Part shown: positions 33,195-46,551 of the stretch, piece by piece
Layout: every line of letters starts with the position of its first letter
Position numbering within the stretch: position 1 is the first letter of the stretch
Source of the DNA: Thamnidium elegans
Taxonomy: Eukaryota > Mucoromycota > Mucoromycetes > Mucorales > Mucoraceae
Length of the DNA: 64,000 bases
Assembly: GCA_025201345.1 (NCBI GenBank)
Contig: JAIXMG010000009.1
Span: 186,001 to 250,000 of the forward strand
Direction of reading: 5' to 3'
Notes under the pieces: model-generated
Told to the model about the DNA's origin: nothing
The model's database searches: none
The model's input: only the letters and a program-made list of their open reading frames with translations
Position numbers and translations under genes: made by a program

Positions 33195-35229
33195 TTAAAA
33201 TAAACAAACAAGATCCTTCTTGGTGACCTTTCCCATCGCATTTTTAGGTAATTCAGAAACTACCTTTAATAAACTAGGTATTTTATACACAGCCAATTGT
33301 TTCTTTAACTGATTACGGATAATCAATAATTCAATTTCCTATTATTATTCGTAAGTATCTACTTGTTTTCCCTTGTTGTTGTTTTTACCTTGCCATGATC
33401 CATCACTACTACAGCAGCTACTTTTTGACCCCATTCAGGGTCAGGAATACCAACTACAGCTACATCTTGAATACCGAAATCACAAGATAATAACTCCCTT
33501 TCAATTTCGAGTGCAGAAACTTTTTCACCGCCAGTCTAAATATATATCATTAGTAAAAATAACAAACAAATGAAAAGAAAGTGTGTACCTTGATAATATC
33601 AATACTATTTCTTCCCATAATTTGATAATAACCATGGTACCCAATTCTTTGAGCTACATCGCCAGTTTTAAACCTATATATACACACTAAATCAATACCC
33701 GTATACTTTTTGTTTCTCTTTCTCTTGCAATAAATTACCATCCATCCTCTGTAAATTCCTTCTTGGTAGCATCTGGTCTTTGCCAATATTCTTTAAAGAC
33801 CGTACTTCCTTTTACTTCCAACAGACCCGGTATATTTCTTTTATCTGTAATATCATTTCCTTCATCCGAGATAATACGTACTTGAATTCCAGGTAACGGA
33901 ATACCAACTGTACCTTGTACTCTTTCCCAAATCACATATTCTTGACTTAAAGCCATACCGATTTCTAAAAAAAATGCCGGATTAAAAAAAAAGGTCACTT
34001 CTTCGATTGTGTTATACTTTTTACCTGTCATGCCATAACGTTCCAACAAGACTTGACCACCGCTCGCCTTTCTCCATTGATTACGCAAAGAAGTGGGTAA
34101 GGAGGCAGAACCAGATACCATAAATCTGAATTGATTACACGCTTTTGTTAATTCATTACGTGCTTCTTTATCACCATTTTTATAGAACTGATATAATTTA
34201 GCTTTTTAAAAAAAAAAGTTAGACACAAAATTTGGATTTCTTCTTTTTTTTTTTTTAAAAAAAAAAATAAAAAATACTTTACAATAGACGGTAGGAACAG
34301 ACATAAACACAGTCAACTTTGGTAAATCAGTATTAGCCCAACGTTCCCATACTTGTTCAGTAATAAACTTTTGATGCATTTCAACAGTAGCACCGATATA
34401 AAGAGGAGATAACAAAGCATTTACGATACCGTGGATATGATGTAACGGGAGAATATGATGAATACGATCCTCTTGCGACCAGTACCATGCTTTAACGAGC
34501 GCAGACGACTGTGCGTCTATAACGGCATGAGTTGAAACAGCGCCTTTTGGCTTTCCTGTGGTACCACTGGTATAGATAATCAAAGCACTTGCATTTATAT
34601 CGGATTCGAATAAAGTCGGTAATTTGGTTTGTTTACTAACAAACCAATCATCGTCCTTGATAATACAAGTCAAGTTTTTTTGCAAGTCTTTTAGTCGATC
34701 TTGAAAGACGGGATGACTTACCAAGATGGAAGAGTTTGAATCTTGTAAGGTATAAAGTTGTTCTGGTGTAGGGTGAGAAGTACCTATTATATTTATTAGT
34801 ATATGAATATGACTACTTTATTTTTTATAATTATTTTACATAAAGGTACAGCAATGCCGCCTGCAGCCCAAATGGCTAATAAACATACTACATATGGAAA
34901 TCCACTTGATTTTTTATTTAGATTTTTTTGGTGTAATTGGGGGTTTTTTTTTTTTTTTTACCTGGGACATAAAATGGCTATTCTTTCTTGATTTAAACAA
35001 CTAACAAGAAACCATTATTAAAATATCATACACACACAAAAAGAGAGAGAGATGGTTAATACCTTTTCCCGTTTAAAAGTTCTAGTCTAAGATTTGCAGC
35101 AGCTTGAATTAATTCAAGATATGTAAAGCTCTTGCCCATTCTTATATCATCAATAGCAATACCATTATTACTGGTAGCATAGTCTAGAGTATTTTTAAAT
35201 AGTGGGAAATTAGGTAAAGCAAAACTCAT
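33195..35229 (-). CDS. Acyl-CoA synthetase, malonyl-CoA synthetase (ACSF3)-like
   Basis: Nine exons: 35229-35063, 35000-34962, 34904-34840, 34783-34283, 34201-34025, 33964-33739, 33673-33589, 33535-33389 and 33338-33195. All joints are in frame; the product is 516 aa. The second exon is only 39 nt. ANL-superfamily motifs are visible: the P-loop YTSGTTGKPKGA, PLHHIHGIVNALLSPL, ERYGMTEIGMAL, a split DGW-FKTGD motif across exons 6-7, GRNSIDIIKTGGEKVSALEI and the catalytic lysine in PKNAMGKVTKKDL. The (R/G)xSxDIIKxGGxKVSALEIE text and short length fit malonate-CoA ligases that detoxify malonate and feed malonyl-CoA. No clear targeting peptide or C-terminal PTS1 is seen. Substrate is inferred from family resemblance. 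Confidence 0.85.
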
Positions 35230-35599
35230 TTTTTATGTAAAAAGAAGAAAGGAAGAGTCGGACAGATAAAAAGGTTCAAGTGTTACCCTTTTTATGGGGG
35301 TGGAGTTCCCCTATTTTTTTCCGAAGCCAGTCATGTTCACGTGAATTAAGTTCGTGTGTACAGGAGTGTGTAGATAAAATGGTTTCCTCCAGGGTTTTCG
35401 TAAAGAGAAAATAAGATTTAAAAAAATGCTCGAGTTATTCCTTAGTACAAGTTTAGTTTTTTTAGAAGAGTGAAGAAGTAGATGCCGGTGATACAGGATT
35501 TTACTCTTAATTGGTACGATTGGTATGACTGGTAAATAAATTTAAGACGCTTTATTTCTTTTTACTTAATAAAACAATTCAACAGCAATAATACGATAC

Positions 35600-36320
35600 C
35601 ATTAAGTACGAACAATGAGACAAGTAAAGTATTAGCTTATAATCTTTGGAGAAGCCAAAAAAAAAAAAATCGATTTATGTAATAGTGAATGTGCCAGAAA
35701 GACATTAACAACAGCAAGTAAATTTTACTGTGATAAGGAAAAGGCAAAACACTTTCTTAACCAAGTCATTACCTCTTGTATCACCCTCCCCGAAAATGCA
35801 ATCCCCACTATAAAAATACTGATGGGTCTCTGCTATTATGTATAACTATACTTTATCAATTATCGATAAAGGTTTATATTTATTACAACTTTTTCTTACC
35901 CCAGAACCCATATTGAAGTAAGAAATGGCGGTATCATCAAAATAATTGACTCTTTAAGTATGATTGAAGCAAGTACATATATTACTATATCATTTATTAC
36001 TCTTTACGTATTATTTTTTATGTGTAGAGCGTTATCAATAATATGATTGATACGGATGGTAATTATTCAAGAAGACTCAATGATTCTATTCTTAAAACCA
36101 TAAAATAAAAAAAAACTAATAAGAAAACTTACAATAATGAGGATTGGGTTTCAGATGTGATCTATCCTGAAGTAGAAAAACATGATGGAAATTATGATGA
36201 AGAAGAAGACGGAGACGTTGAAAATAATAAAGATAATGAAGATGATAAAGAGCAAAAAGAAAAAGAATATGATGATGATGGTGAAGCAGAAAATGATGTT
36301 TCTAGTTTTTTTTTTTAATA
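35600..36320 (+). pseudogene. Decayed gene of unknown family with acidic tail
   Basis: Coding-like stretches occur with stops between them: CARKTLTTASKFYCDKEKAK and ITSCITLPENAIPTIKILMG (about 35690-35828), HIEVRNGGIIKIIDSLSMIE (about 35909-35968), VINNMIDTDGNYSRRLNDSI (about 36032-36091), and an acidic tail VIYPEVEKHDGNYDEEEDGD running to a TAA near 36318. I could not place introns that keep one frame, so I call it a pseudogene with low confidence. The rest of the gap (35230-35599 and 36321-36532) shows no gene. Confidence 0.35.
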
Positions 36321-36532
36321 ATAATAACAAAGTACATATGTGTTGAGACCATTTAAAAATATTCTTACAAGTACATATAAAGTTGTATATGTGTATATGT
36401 GTATAAACCTCAATACATTGTATTTAAGTGAATTATGCGGTAGTTAAAAAAATATACATACATAATACCGTGTAGCTTGCCAGGGTTATATTTTCTTTTT
36501 CTTTTTTAAAAAAAAAACTATCTTTTTACAAT

Positions 36533-36983
36533 ATGGGAACCTTTTCAAATAAACCTTATGGACAAAAGAGTGCATTAGGACCATTAGCAGCACAAGCGAA
36601 AAAGAGACCCTTTTTAGTCTTTGGGTTACCTTTTCTTGCCATTATGGTTGCTGGTTCATTCGGACTCTCACAATTAACTCAAACAAAATTTGATCATCGT
36701 GACAGAAGACATACCAAGGTACCTCATTACGCAATTTATATATATATTATCTTTATATACTAAACATCTTTTTATTGATTTAGGTTGCTAAAGAAGAAGC
36801 TTTGGGTATGGATAAGAATAGACGTAAATTAAGTTTACAAGAAGAATACTTTGTAAGATACACATAAATAATATATTTTTTATGCATAAATTAACTTTTT
36901 TTTTTTAAAAGCGTTTACAAGCACAAACAGATGATGAGTGGGAACAAGTTAGAATTACTCGACCTCCTGGAACAGAACAGTAA
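36533..36983 (+). CDS. COX16: Cytochrome c oxidase assembly protein COX16
   Basis: Three exons, 36533-36718, 36784-36852 and 36912-36983, give 108 aa, the normal family size. One inner-membrane helix (FLVFGLPFLAIMVAGSFGLS) is followed by the conserved QLTQTKFDHRDRR.. , KEEALGMDKNRRKLSLQEEY and a C-terminal RITRPPG. Cox16 is a mitochondrial inner membrane protein needed for copper-site/Cox2 assembly into complex IV. The two short downstream exons are too small to be found by ORF length, so the match of spliced text to the family confirms the model. Confidence 0.93.
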
Positions 36984-37323
36984 AACATTATATCCTCTCC
37001 TTTTTGTAATATATACATATACAATAGAACTTTATTATTAAAGAAAAAGAAACAGCATGTACAAAAGGACGACTCTTTTTTTTTTAAAAAAAAAAGCTCG
37101 ATTGTGGTCATAATAAAGTGTCTCTTATAGTTCTGGTAATTATCTAACAACAAATAATGTATATCTTTTCCAAGTTATTCATTGGTACAAGTTGAATGAT
37201 ATTTTCACACTTTGACGTTTTAATAAAAATATACTTTTAAGTCACCGCTAATCCATAACGCGCACGTTTGCATTTTAACTGTCCCTCACGAAATATTTTC
37301 TTTTTTACCCTTATTTTTTAACA
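36984..37323. other. Short intergenic between tandem COX16 and CSN4
   Basis: AT-rich, with a T12A10 tract near 37078-37096. No gene is seen. Confidence 0.6.
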
Positions 37324-38815
37324 ATGAATATTGAATCAAGACTAGTAGATTGTATTTCACTTCCTCAGCAAAAAGAAAAACTTGATGCTTTTCGTAGTAT
37401 ATTAAACGACATCCTTGTAAGCTCTAAACAAGCTCAGCAGCTTCAAGATTACATTGAAGCTGTATTGGACGAACAAGTTGGTTTAGTTATTTCCAGACAA
37501 CTTTTATCAGAGTTTATTGCATTGTTTAATGAAAAGATTACAAATAATAATGTTCAAAAACAATTGTTATTGTTTGCTATTGAAAGAGCTCAACCTCGTG
37601 CTGTTAGTTTTGAGGAATCAGTAAGTTATTTATTTTTCAAAAAAAAAGGGGGGTTGTCGATAATATTAATCATTTTCGAAATTAGTTGTCTCAATTAAGA
37701 GAAAAGTTAGCTAGCGTGTACGAAGAAGAAGAAGATTATTTAGAAGCAGCAAAGACTTTACAAGGAATCCCACTTGATTCTGGTCACAGGTAAATAACAA
37801 TCCCCACAAAAATAAAAACTGACAGGTACTAAAAAATTAAATAAATAGAGCCATCTCTGATGAATATAAATTACAAGTATACGTTCGTATTGTAAAATTA
37901 TTATTGGAAGAAGATGAAGCAGCTCAAGCCGAATCCTATCTTAATCGAGCCTCATTATTAATGACTGCAGAAACAGATACTTTATTATCATTAACTTTTA
38001 AATTATCTCAAGCACGTATTTTAGATGCTAAACGTAAGTTTTTAGAAGCTTGTTCCAAGTATCACGAATTAAGTTATGTTAGTCAAGTAGAAGAAGATGA
38101 ACGTATTCTTTGTTTGTAAAGTATATTTTTTTTTAAAAAATTAAAGGTATTCATTTTGTTCTTTCTTTGTAGAACAGCAGCAGTACAATGTGCAGTATTA
38201 GCAGGAGCAGGACCTCAACGTTCTCGTAGTTTAGCTACTTTATACAAGGACGAAAGAACCCACCACCTTTCTTCTTTTTCGATATTGGAAAAGACATATT
38301 TGGAACGAGTGATTCGACCAGACGAAGTATCAGAATTTGTAGCCTCTTTACGGCCTCACCATTTAGCCCGATTAGCGGATAACACCACAGTCTTTGATCG
38401 AGCCATTATTGAACACAATTTATTATCAGCATCCAAAATCTATAATAATATTGCATTGGATGAATTAGCTGTATTATTAAACGTATCTGTTGAACAAGCT
38501 GAACAGGTAGCAGCTCGTATGATTAGTGAAAACCGTATGGTAGGTAGTATTGATCAATTGGAACAATTAATCTTGTTTGAGTCTGGCGGTGCTGCTCATG
38601 AAGAACAAGAACCGGATTATAATGCAATTAGTGCTGCTGCTGCTGCTGCTAATGGTACCTTTCAAAATAATATCCGTGTTGAACAATCCATGTTGGAAAT
38701 TATGAAGTGGGATACTGCTATTCAATCACTTTGTCAAGATATTGATGCTGTAATTGGTAAAATTCAATCAAAGCACTCAGAATATGTTTTATCTAATTTT
38801 GATGCAATGGCTTGA
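37324..38815 (+). CDS. CSN4: COP9 signalosome subunit 4
   Basis: Four exons, 37324-37620, 37686-37789, 37849-38115 and 38173-38815, give 436 aa with all joints in frame. It has TPR-like helical repeats (LSQLREKLASVYEEEEDYLE, AAKTLQGIPLD, AQAESYLNRASLLM). The PCI domain then contains SRSLATLYKDERTHHLSSFS, LRPHHLARLADNTTVFDRAI and YNNIALDELAVLLNVSVEQA. CSN4 is a core subunit of the complex that removes Nedd8 from cullins. A Rpn5-like relation exists for PCI proteins, but the text around KDERTHHLSSFSILEKTYLE fits CSN4 best. A run of alanines (near residue 380) is the only low-complexity part. Confidence 0.92.
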
Positions 38816-39047
38816 TTTCGTAAAGGAAAAAAAAAAAAAAATACACATATATAAACAAAGCATTGAACATACAATAAATATCACCCAAGAGTGTATTAGT
38901 TAAAAATAATAATCTAGTAAAAAAAAGTTTATTATAAAGCCTGATGAAAATATGTATGATTCAGAAGATTTTTTTTTTGTGTGTGTAAGAGGGGGGTATG
39001 AATTAAAAATAAGTAATAAAAAAGAGAGAGAAATACAGAATAAGCTA

Positions 39048-42000
39048 TTAAGCACGGTTTTGAAGAATATTTTCAATACAAGCATTAATATAATCTTTTC
39101 TTGAAGCCATTGAAACACCAAATATAGTTTGAAGTTCTTCACGAACTTGTTTCTTTGTTACTTTGGTAAGATCAGCAGTACTCAAGATACGTTGAACTTG
39201 AATCATAATCTCTTCGTTCTTTGGCCCTGTATTATCACCCATAGTGAAACCATCCATCATAAGTGAGTGGCTACTGCCGTTATTACCGTACTGTCCAGGT
39301 TGTTGCATAGGGATATATTGTCCTGGTTGGGCATTGAAAGATGGTGCCGCAGGTGCAAAAGAAGCCATGGAGCGACTGGATGGCATAGGCATCATGTTCA
39401 AGTTATTGACACTGTTAGAGTAAGGCATCATGGGCATCGATGTAGAAGAAGGCATGACCATACTTTGAACATCATATACACTACCTGGACCACGAGGTTG
39501 TTGAAGAGGCATCATCATACTAGGAGAATAAGCACTCATATTATCTGAAGACCCATTCATCATTGCGCTTTGATTATACATGGAAGTAGCATTATTATTC
39601 ACTCTGCGGTTTCCGCTACGACGACTGTTATGGGTATAGCCACTGCTACTTCCCTGCGATAAGTTATCACTCCAATGATCCTCAGTAAGTAAAGATTGTT
39701 CGTATTCAGACCATTTCATGGTAGGAATGGATTTGGGATCAAATGTACCTTCGTCAGCAGCAACAGCTTTCTTTTTACCTTGTTCACCAACAACAACACG
39801 AGTATTACCCCAAGAGAAATCATCAAAATGCCAGTAAGAGTAAATAGGGATATAGAATGAAAAGACAGGAATAGCCAAGATGGAGACAAGCATCCACATA
39901 ATAAATTCCCAACGACCCTTCATAATAAACAACAATGCTTGAAGACCATAGATACCAGCAATTGTAGCAATTGTAATAATTGGAATGGTACCGTCCGAGT
40001 TAGCAATGGTGTAGATCAAGTAACCCAAGTAACCCAAAATAGCAGGCATAACTAAAGTACTGATTAAATCAAGCATAACGATAAAACGCATAGAGAAACA
40101 ACAGAAACCACAAAGACGAGGCAAGAATACAAGTTCACCCAAATTATGAATGGTAGAATTAATCCAACGACGACGTTGAGAGATCAAGACGGACCAAAGA
40201 TCAGGAGCGTTGGTCTTACAATGGGCATCAGGAGTAAATTTGGTTTTGAAATCAGCAAAATGTTTTAAAAGTAAAGTAGTCAAATAACGATCTTCACCTA
40301 AATGAAGTAAATTCTTCTTGTGTAAAGTATCGACAACATTAACGGAATAATCCGCAATGATCTCGTTACTGACAAACAAGGCACGTTTACCATCAACAGT
40401 ACGAATACGGTACATGGTAAAACAACCGGGTAAACAACTGACAGTAGCAAATAAAGATTCGAATGATTTAATCAGATGATGAGAGATAAAGTATTCATAC
40501 ACTTGAATCATGGTAACCCAAGTATCCTTTTCGTTAGAAAGAGTAGTTTCACCACAGATACCAATGATTTTAGAATCATGGACAGCACTCGAGACCAAAT
40601 AATTAAGACCATCGCGCATTACTTCTGTATCGGCATCCACCATCAATACAAAGTCATAGAAGCTAGGACTGACACCAATTACGTTCTTCATTTGATGATA
40701 GATTTCGAGTTGAAGTGGGTTCATGGGTGCATCGTAATGAACACGGTTTAAGAAGGACATCAAGATTAGTTGAGAATCACGTTTACCACGGTTACCAGGC
40801 TTTTGACGTTCACGGGGGTTACCACATTTAGCAACAACGATGTAAGGTACCACATGACCCGAAACTTCGTAAAGACCAGAATAGATTTTACCCATATTAT
40901 GTTGTTTGTTACCATCACCAACCGATACAAATGAGAGTGCTTCAGGATCTACTTGAGGATCAACACCCAAGATATTAAGTACAATACGAGGTGTAGGTAA
41001 ATCGTTACCACTACCAACAATCATACCATCACAAATAACAAACAGCAATTTACGTTTATCATCGTATTCTAAAGTAGCAATAGAATCAATTGTTTTGCGT
41101 AACGATTCTTCATCTTCAGTATAACAAGTAATTTGACAAATAACGAATTTATCGTGTTCTTCAGGGGCTCTTCTACCACCGATACGAATAGCGGCAGCAA
41201 ATTTAAAGATGATGACAGCACCCATTAAACAAGTAACAACCAATAACAAATAGGTAGAGAATTGACATTTGGTAGAGTTACGCGTATCAACATAACCTAC
41301 AAAGAACAAGTTACGAAGACAGACCAATTGGCGTTCACGCGTAGCTGCATCTAATTGAAGGTTATGGAAAGCTTTTGTGATATCAGACCCAGAATTTTGT
41401 TGAAATAAGCTGACTACCATAGGAGACATAAAGTTGGTATCGATATTGGCAGGGATTTCTTCACCTTCAGGACCACGAGCGTAACGACCGCCCATGGCAT
41501 ACATGGTTAAATCATAGATTCTGTCATCGATAACAGCCCAAGTACGAAGACTTTGAATACCGTTGATTAAAGTAGGACTCTTTGCTTGATCTGAAATTGC
41601 TTTCCATTCAAAACCCATATCTCCTACCTTGTATCCTTTACGAAACATACGCATTTGATCATAGTACCAATCAGGTTTATAATTACCAGAAGAGTATCTG
41701 AAATCGTGGTATTGACCATTGGTATCAGTCAAGTTGATTTGATAGTTTAATGAAACAAATGGAGATATTTCAGAGCCGTCAGGAGCTTGACAAAGAGAAG
41801 ATACTTGAATAGGGAATAAAGCAGTAACATCAGTACCAGCATAACTCATAACAGAGGCTGTGGGTACCAAGTTTGGAGGCCAATGATGAGGAGCAAAAGA
41901 AGTCAAATCAAAGACTTCACCGCGAATAGCGACATAGGCCTTCTCTTCACCGATACCATGACTTTGCAACTCGGAGGCAGAAAACACATGTTGCTTTGGA

Positions 42001-44903
42001 CAAACAAATTCACCAAAGAAAACCAAGAACCAAATAACAAAAGCACACATTAAAAAGATCAACCAACAAAGTGTTACCTTTTCACGCCATGCAATACGAA
42101 CATCTTTGCGTTTCATACGACCACACCAAATCATAAATTTAGAAGGAATCCACCAAGTACAAAAGTAAACGAAAAATAACCATCTCTTTCTACTGCCTGT
42201 CATTTTACTTTCGTCTTCTTCGGTTTCATCTAGGTTCTCTACAGGGGCTTGAGGGGTAGGTAACCCAAGTCCGTTTTTACCTTGACTGCTGTTGGAATAT
42301 ACATAAGAATCGGAACCGTAGTATGAACCGTCGTTTTCAACATATACACCAGATTCATCTTCAGAATAATAAGATCTTTGATCGTCTTGTTGAGCGTATT
42401 GTTGAGATGGTAATGGTAAACCGGCCGCTGCTGCTGTAGCAGCAAATGGGTGATCTGTACCTCTTGCAGATGTATTTACGTCACTGTTGGTATCTAACAA
42501 TGTATCATCTTTTGCTTGACGTTGTTCTACTTTTTCGTAAGAACGTAATTGATCTTCTAATTCACGCCATGCAAGTGCACTTAAAAAGACCTACATTTTT
42601 TTTTTTAAAAAAAAAGAAAAAGAAAAGGGTATTAAATATACATGTTTTTTAAAAGGTTTTTTTTTTCATATGTACAAGTTACCTTGTTTTGGGTTGTACA
42701 CATATTATTTGTAGTCCAGTTCATAAGGCCTGCAGAAGCCTCGCATTGAGAGCGAAGTAAACGTGAGGTATCGAGATCATGAAACAAATGACTATATCGT
42801 TCCAAGAATTCATGATGATAATAAGATTCAACGTACTGAATAGTAGGTAACTGCAATAAAGTAGGTAACTTGAATAACTCCAGTTGAGATTGTACATATT
42901 TGGTATCAAAAGATTTGGATCCAGGTTTTTTAGGAAGGATACAGAGAACAGACCATAATTTAGTTTCTTCAAATGATGAGATCAGTTCATCCATCGAAGA
43001 TTGAATTTGAGATAAAATGGTACCACCTGAGGCAGAAGCAGCACCAGCAGATTTTTCATTATTTAAACCATCCTTTCTACGAGTAGAACGACGTTGTGAT
43101 GGAGCTCTAGTTGGTTTTGCAGATTGCCTGGCTGCAACAATTGCAGAATTATGTTTAGGATGATTTTCTACTTTTACGTTTGCAAATAAATCTACGACAA
43201 AAGAGTTCCAAGAAGGTTGTACGTCCAGACCGCCCTTGAAGAGTGAAACGAAATCGACAGAAATCTGGCTGTTGTTTTGTGTGACAAAGCCATCAGTAGA
43301 GTACTCGACAGGACAGTTTCCTTCATAATGGTTAATAACAAAGTGACGTGCTGAAGTATCTGAATTCTTGACAGAAAAAGCAGCGTGTGTTGTGTTGAAT
43401 TTGACAAGTGAGTCCATCACATTAGCATCAGTATACGTACGTTTTGATACGTCGGTCATTGTATTGATGGTGTCACAAATACCTTTTGGACGACTCAAAA
43501 GATCTATACAAGTATTATCAATATTAACATCAGGAACCGCAATACCTTCGGAACGGAAAATATCAGGTTCAGTATCAAAGATAGATTCTTCCAAATAATG
43601 TAAGATACGTTCGTTACTCATGTTCACACAAAGTTGATTAAACCCAGTACCAGATTGAAGACCAGGGAAATCCAAAATACCAATAAAACTATTGAATTCA
43701 TCAACACAAGTTTTGCTGTTAACGCGTTCAACGATCCAAGAGAACATGAGAGAATAGAGTACTTGACAGAGATCATGACGTTGTTGAGAAGCTTGTTCAG
43801 CATTTAAAATTAAAGTAGTGATATCTTTACGGATCATGGTTGTTTTAAAGGTCAGGACATTTTCTAAGGCGTGCGGGTCTAAACCCAAGAAATCAGCGAC
43901 GATTTCAAGTTGTTCGGTATTTTTAACAAAAGCAGCTTCCTGTGTACCCGTACCGACTGGGTCCACAAAGACCAGGTTACCGAGATGAAGAATAGTAGCG
44001 ACGAGTTGAATAACTCTACCGATTTGTTCTTTTCTTAATCCACTTGATTTTAATGAAGCTTTTAATTGTTCAAACTGAGCACCATCTAGAATTAAATCCA
44101 ATGTACGCTTTTTATAGTTTTGTAAATAAGAATAATGAGATGGTTCGGTATTGAATAATTGAAGTAATGATTTTTCTTCTGGGGATACACCAGCCAATAA
44201 ATAATAAAATATATTGAAATTACCGTCCGAAACGGAGGATGAGTGACCTGTGACACGGGTCTTTTCTAAAAAATAAGAAAGTGTTTTTGCACCGATCATT
44301 CTACCACGCTCATTAAATTGAATTTCACCATAATAACCATAACAAGACCCTTTCATACACTGACCAAATGCTTCAAATACTCGTTGCGATTCTATAATTT
44401 GTTGTTGAACTTTTGATTCTTTCTTATGGCTACTAAGTCGTACCAAGTGTCGGATTGTTAATTTACGGATTTCGGACTTTCCACTACCGGATTCCCCTCT
44501 AAAAAAAATATATTGTTATTTAGGGGAAGAGAGATTTTAAGTTTTTTTATAGCATATATTACCTTAATATAATATTTTGATCGCTACCAGTTCTTCTCAT
44601 ATGAAAGTAAACACGGTTTATAAGATCAAATAAATGAGGTTCCAAGTTCTGGTTGCTACCGGAAGCATCTTTATAAGCAGCGACATACTCTAAACTGGTT
44701 TGATCATCATTGATAGAAAGATCCTTTAATGGATTTAAAGCGATTATATGACGAGAACCAATACTTGTATAAACCTTGTGTGATTCATAACGTGCATGTA
44801 AACAAGTCGAGATATTTTCTAGTGTAGCATTTGAGATAGTTGATAGATCAGTTCGGTTTATATTATTTGTGTCATTTAGTTGTGATTTTCTTATTTTCCC
44901 CAT
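39048..44903 (-). CDS. Chitin synthase with N-terminal myosin motor-like domain
   Basis: Three exons, 44903-44563, 44498-42683 and 42590-39048, give 1899 aa. Residues ~1-680 resemble a myosin head: P-loop GESGSGKS at ~114-122, IGILDFPGLQ, and DFVSLFKGGLDV. Next come membrane helices, a cytochrome-b5-like domain near 930 (VAIRGEVFDLTSFAPHHWPP), and the glycosyltransferase-2 core. The core has MVDADTE (about 1370), LGEDRYLTTLL (about 1485) and QRRRWINS (about 1525). Helices and a Ser/Met-rich linker follow, and it ends with a DEK_C domain (KKQVREELQTIFG). This is the class V/VII-type (division II) fungal chitin synthase that builds wall chitin at hyphal tips. The motor lacks clear IQ motifs. 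The join between the motor ORF and the synthase ORF is supported by a 92-nt intron at 42591-42682. Confidence 0.93.
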
Positions 44904-46551
44904 TATTTATTAATACAGTTTCTTTTTTATTTTATTTTTTTTTAGAAGTATAAGAAGTATAATATATATAAAAAAATAAAAAGAAAAAAAAGAAAAAGAA
45001 AAAGAAAAGGAAAGAAAAAGAAAGAGAAAAGGAGAAACTATAAAAATAATAATAATAAAGAGATGATGGTGTTACATTGGGAAATATGCCAGTAAAAAAA
45101 AACCTTTTTGTTACTTTTTCTCTCTCTTTTTTTTTCTCTCCTCTTGTGTATGTGACACATACAAGTATAAAAATAGTAACAATAACGGTTGTTATTAATA
45201 AGTTCACTCATCAAACGAATAAAAAAAGGTACCACATTTTATCACCTTGTGCCTAGACTACTCGTCGCCACGATACTCAATCGATTTAAATTATATATAC
45301 TATCGTCATCATCACCATGGTAACTTCATACTTTATTTATTTACTTTATTACTATTGAGGAAGAAATGAAGGGGAACATTACCAAGTTTAAATTAAACAT
45401 TTATTTTATATCAGTTGTTCAAAAAAAGAAAAAAAAAAAAAACGAAAGCGTGCGTGTGCACAAGTCTTTTTTTATCTTTTTATTCTAAAACAAAAAAAAA
45501 AAAGTAAAAAATAAAAATAAAAAATTACTTGCTTTACACATGAAATACAAAAAACTATTTGATGGACATTTTTATATTTTTTATATCCTCCTATTAAAAT
45601 ACTATGCACCAATAAACAGAAAGTTTTATCGGATTCTTAAAATAATAAAACTATTATATCTGCCCTTTTAATTCTTTGTACATGTGCGTTTTAACTCCTT
45701 TATATTATATATATATATATATTGCAAACACTCTTTCACCTAAGCCTCGTTTTCTATTTGGTTTACCTAAAATAAGTATATGTAAACAAATGATTGCTAC
45801 ATTTCATCTAAAGTGTCACAGAACACGTTAGTTTGGTTAGTACAGATCCAAATAACCTACATTTTAATTGACATATTTCATTCTTGAGATCAGTATTAAC
45901 CAGCACTAGTTTTTTTTTTTTTTTTTTTTTTTTTACGGTTTCGATTTGTTTGTAAGTCTATATACTCCCGCTTTAAAACACGAGTCATGTCTTTTATTTA
46001 TTTTATTTTATACAAATATATATATATATATATGTAAATCGAATACAAAAAAAAGTTGATCTTTAAACATGGCAGGTACAAAGATTTACCATTTTCGATT
46101 CCAGATTCACTCTCATATACACGGAGGTTTAATGAAAAATTCTACATGAATATCCCCAAACAAGTATATCGATTTCTAACGTTTTTTTGTAAAAAGAAGT
46201 GGATGGGAAGCGTATTAAAAAAAAGTTTAGATTCAAGAAAACACTCTTGTTACATATGATATTGAGTTTTATTATTATTATTTTATTATCTATAGTTTTA
46301 TATTGACTAATAAATGGGATTTTAAGTTGCCTCTCTTTTTTGTATATATAAACGCGCTAATGTACGTTCTCACTTTAATAAACAATTGAATATTGATATA
46401 AAACTTTAAAAAAAAAAAAAAAAAAAAAAAAAAGGTTAAACTTTAAGCAATAGATATTATCCAATTAAAAAAAAGGAATTGAGATATGTTTATTGTAATA
46501 TTCTTTTTTTTTTAAAAAAAAAAAGGTATAAGGGGGAAAAAGGGGGAGGGC
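44904..46551. other. Intergenic upstream of the chitin synthase, no gene
   Basis: About 1.6 kb is AT-rich with A/G-rich runs (44960-45040), poly-T (45911-45934), poly-A (46408-46433) and a T13A12 tract (about 46502-46526). A 67-codon frame at 46056-46259 has no recognisable features. No RNA gene is seen. Confidence 0.55.

Noticed and set aside
39267..39548. Plus-strand open frame of 93 codons rich in His and Arg
   Set aside because: It is antisense to the Met/Ser-rich linker of the chitin synthase, a composition shadow.
46056..46259. 67-codon open frame
   Set aside because: It has no homology signal, no splice context and typical AT-rich random composition.
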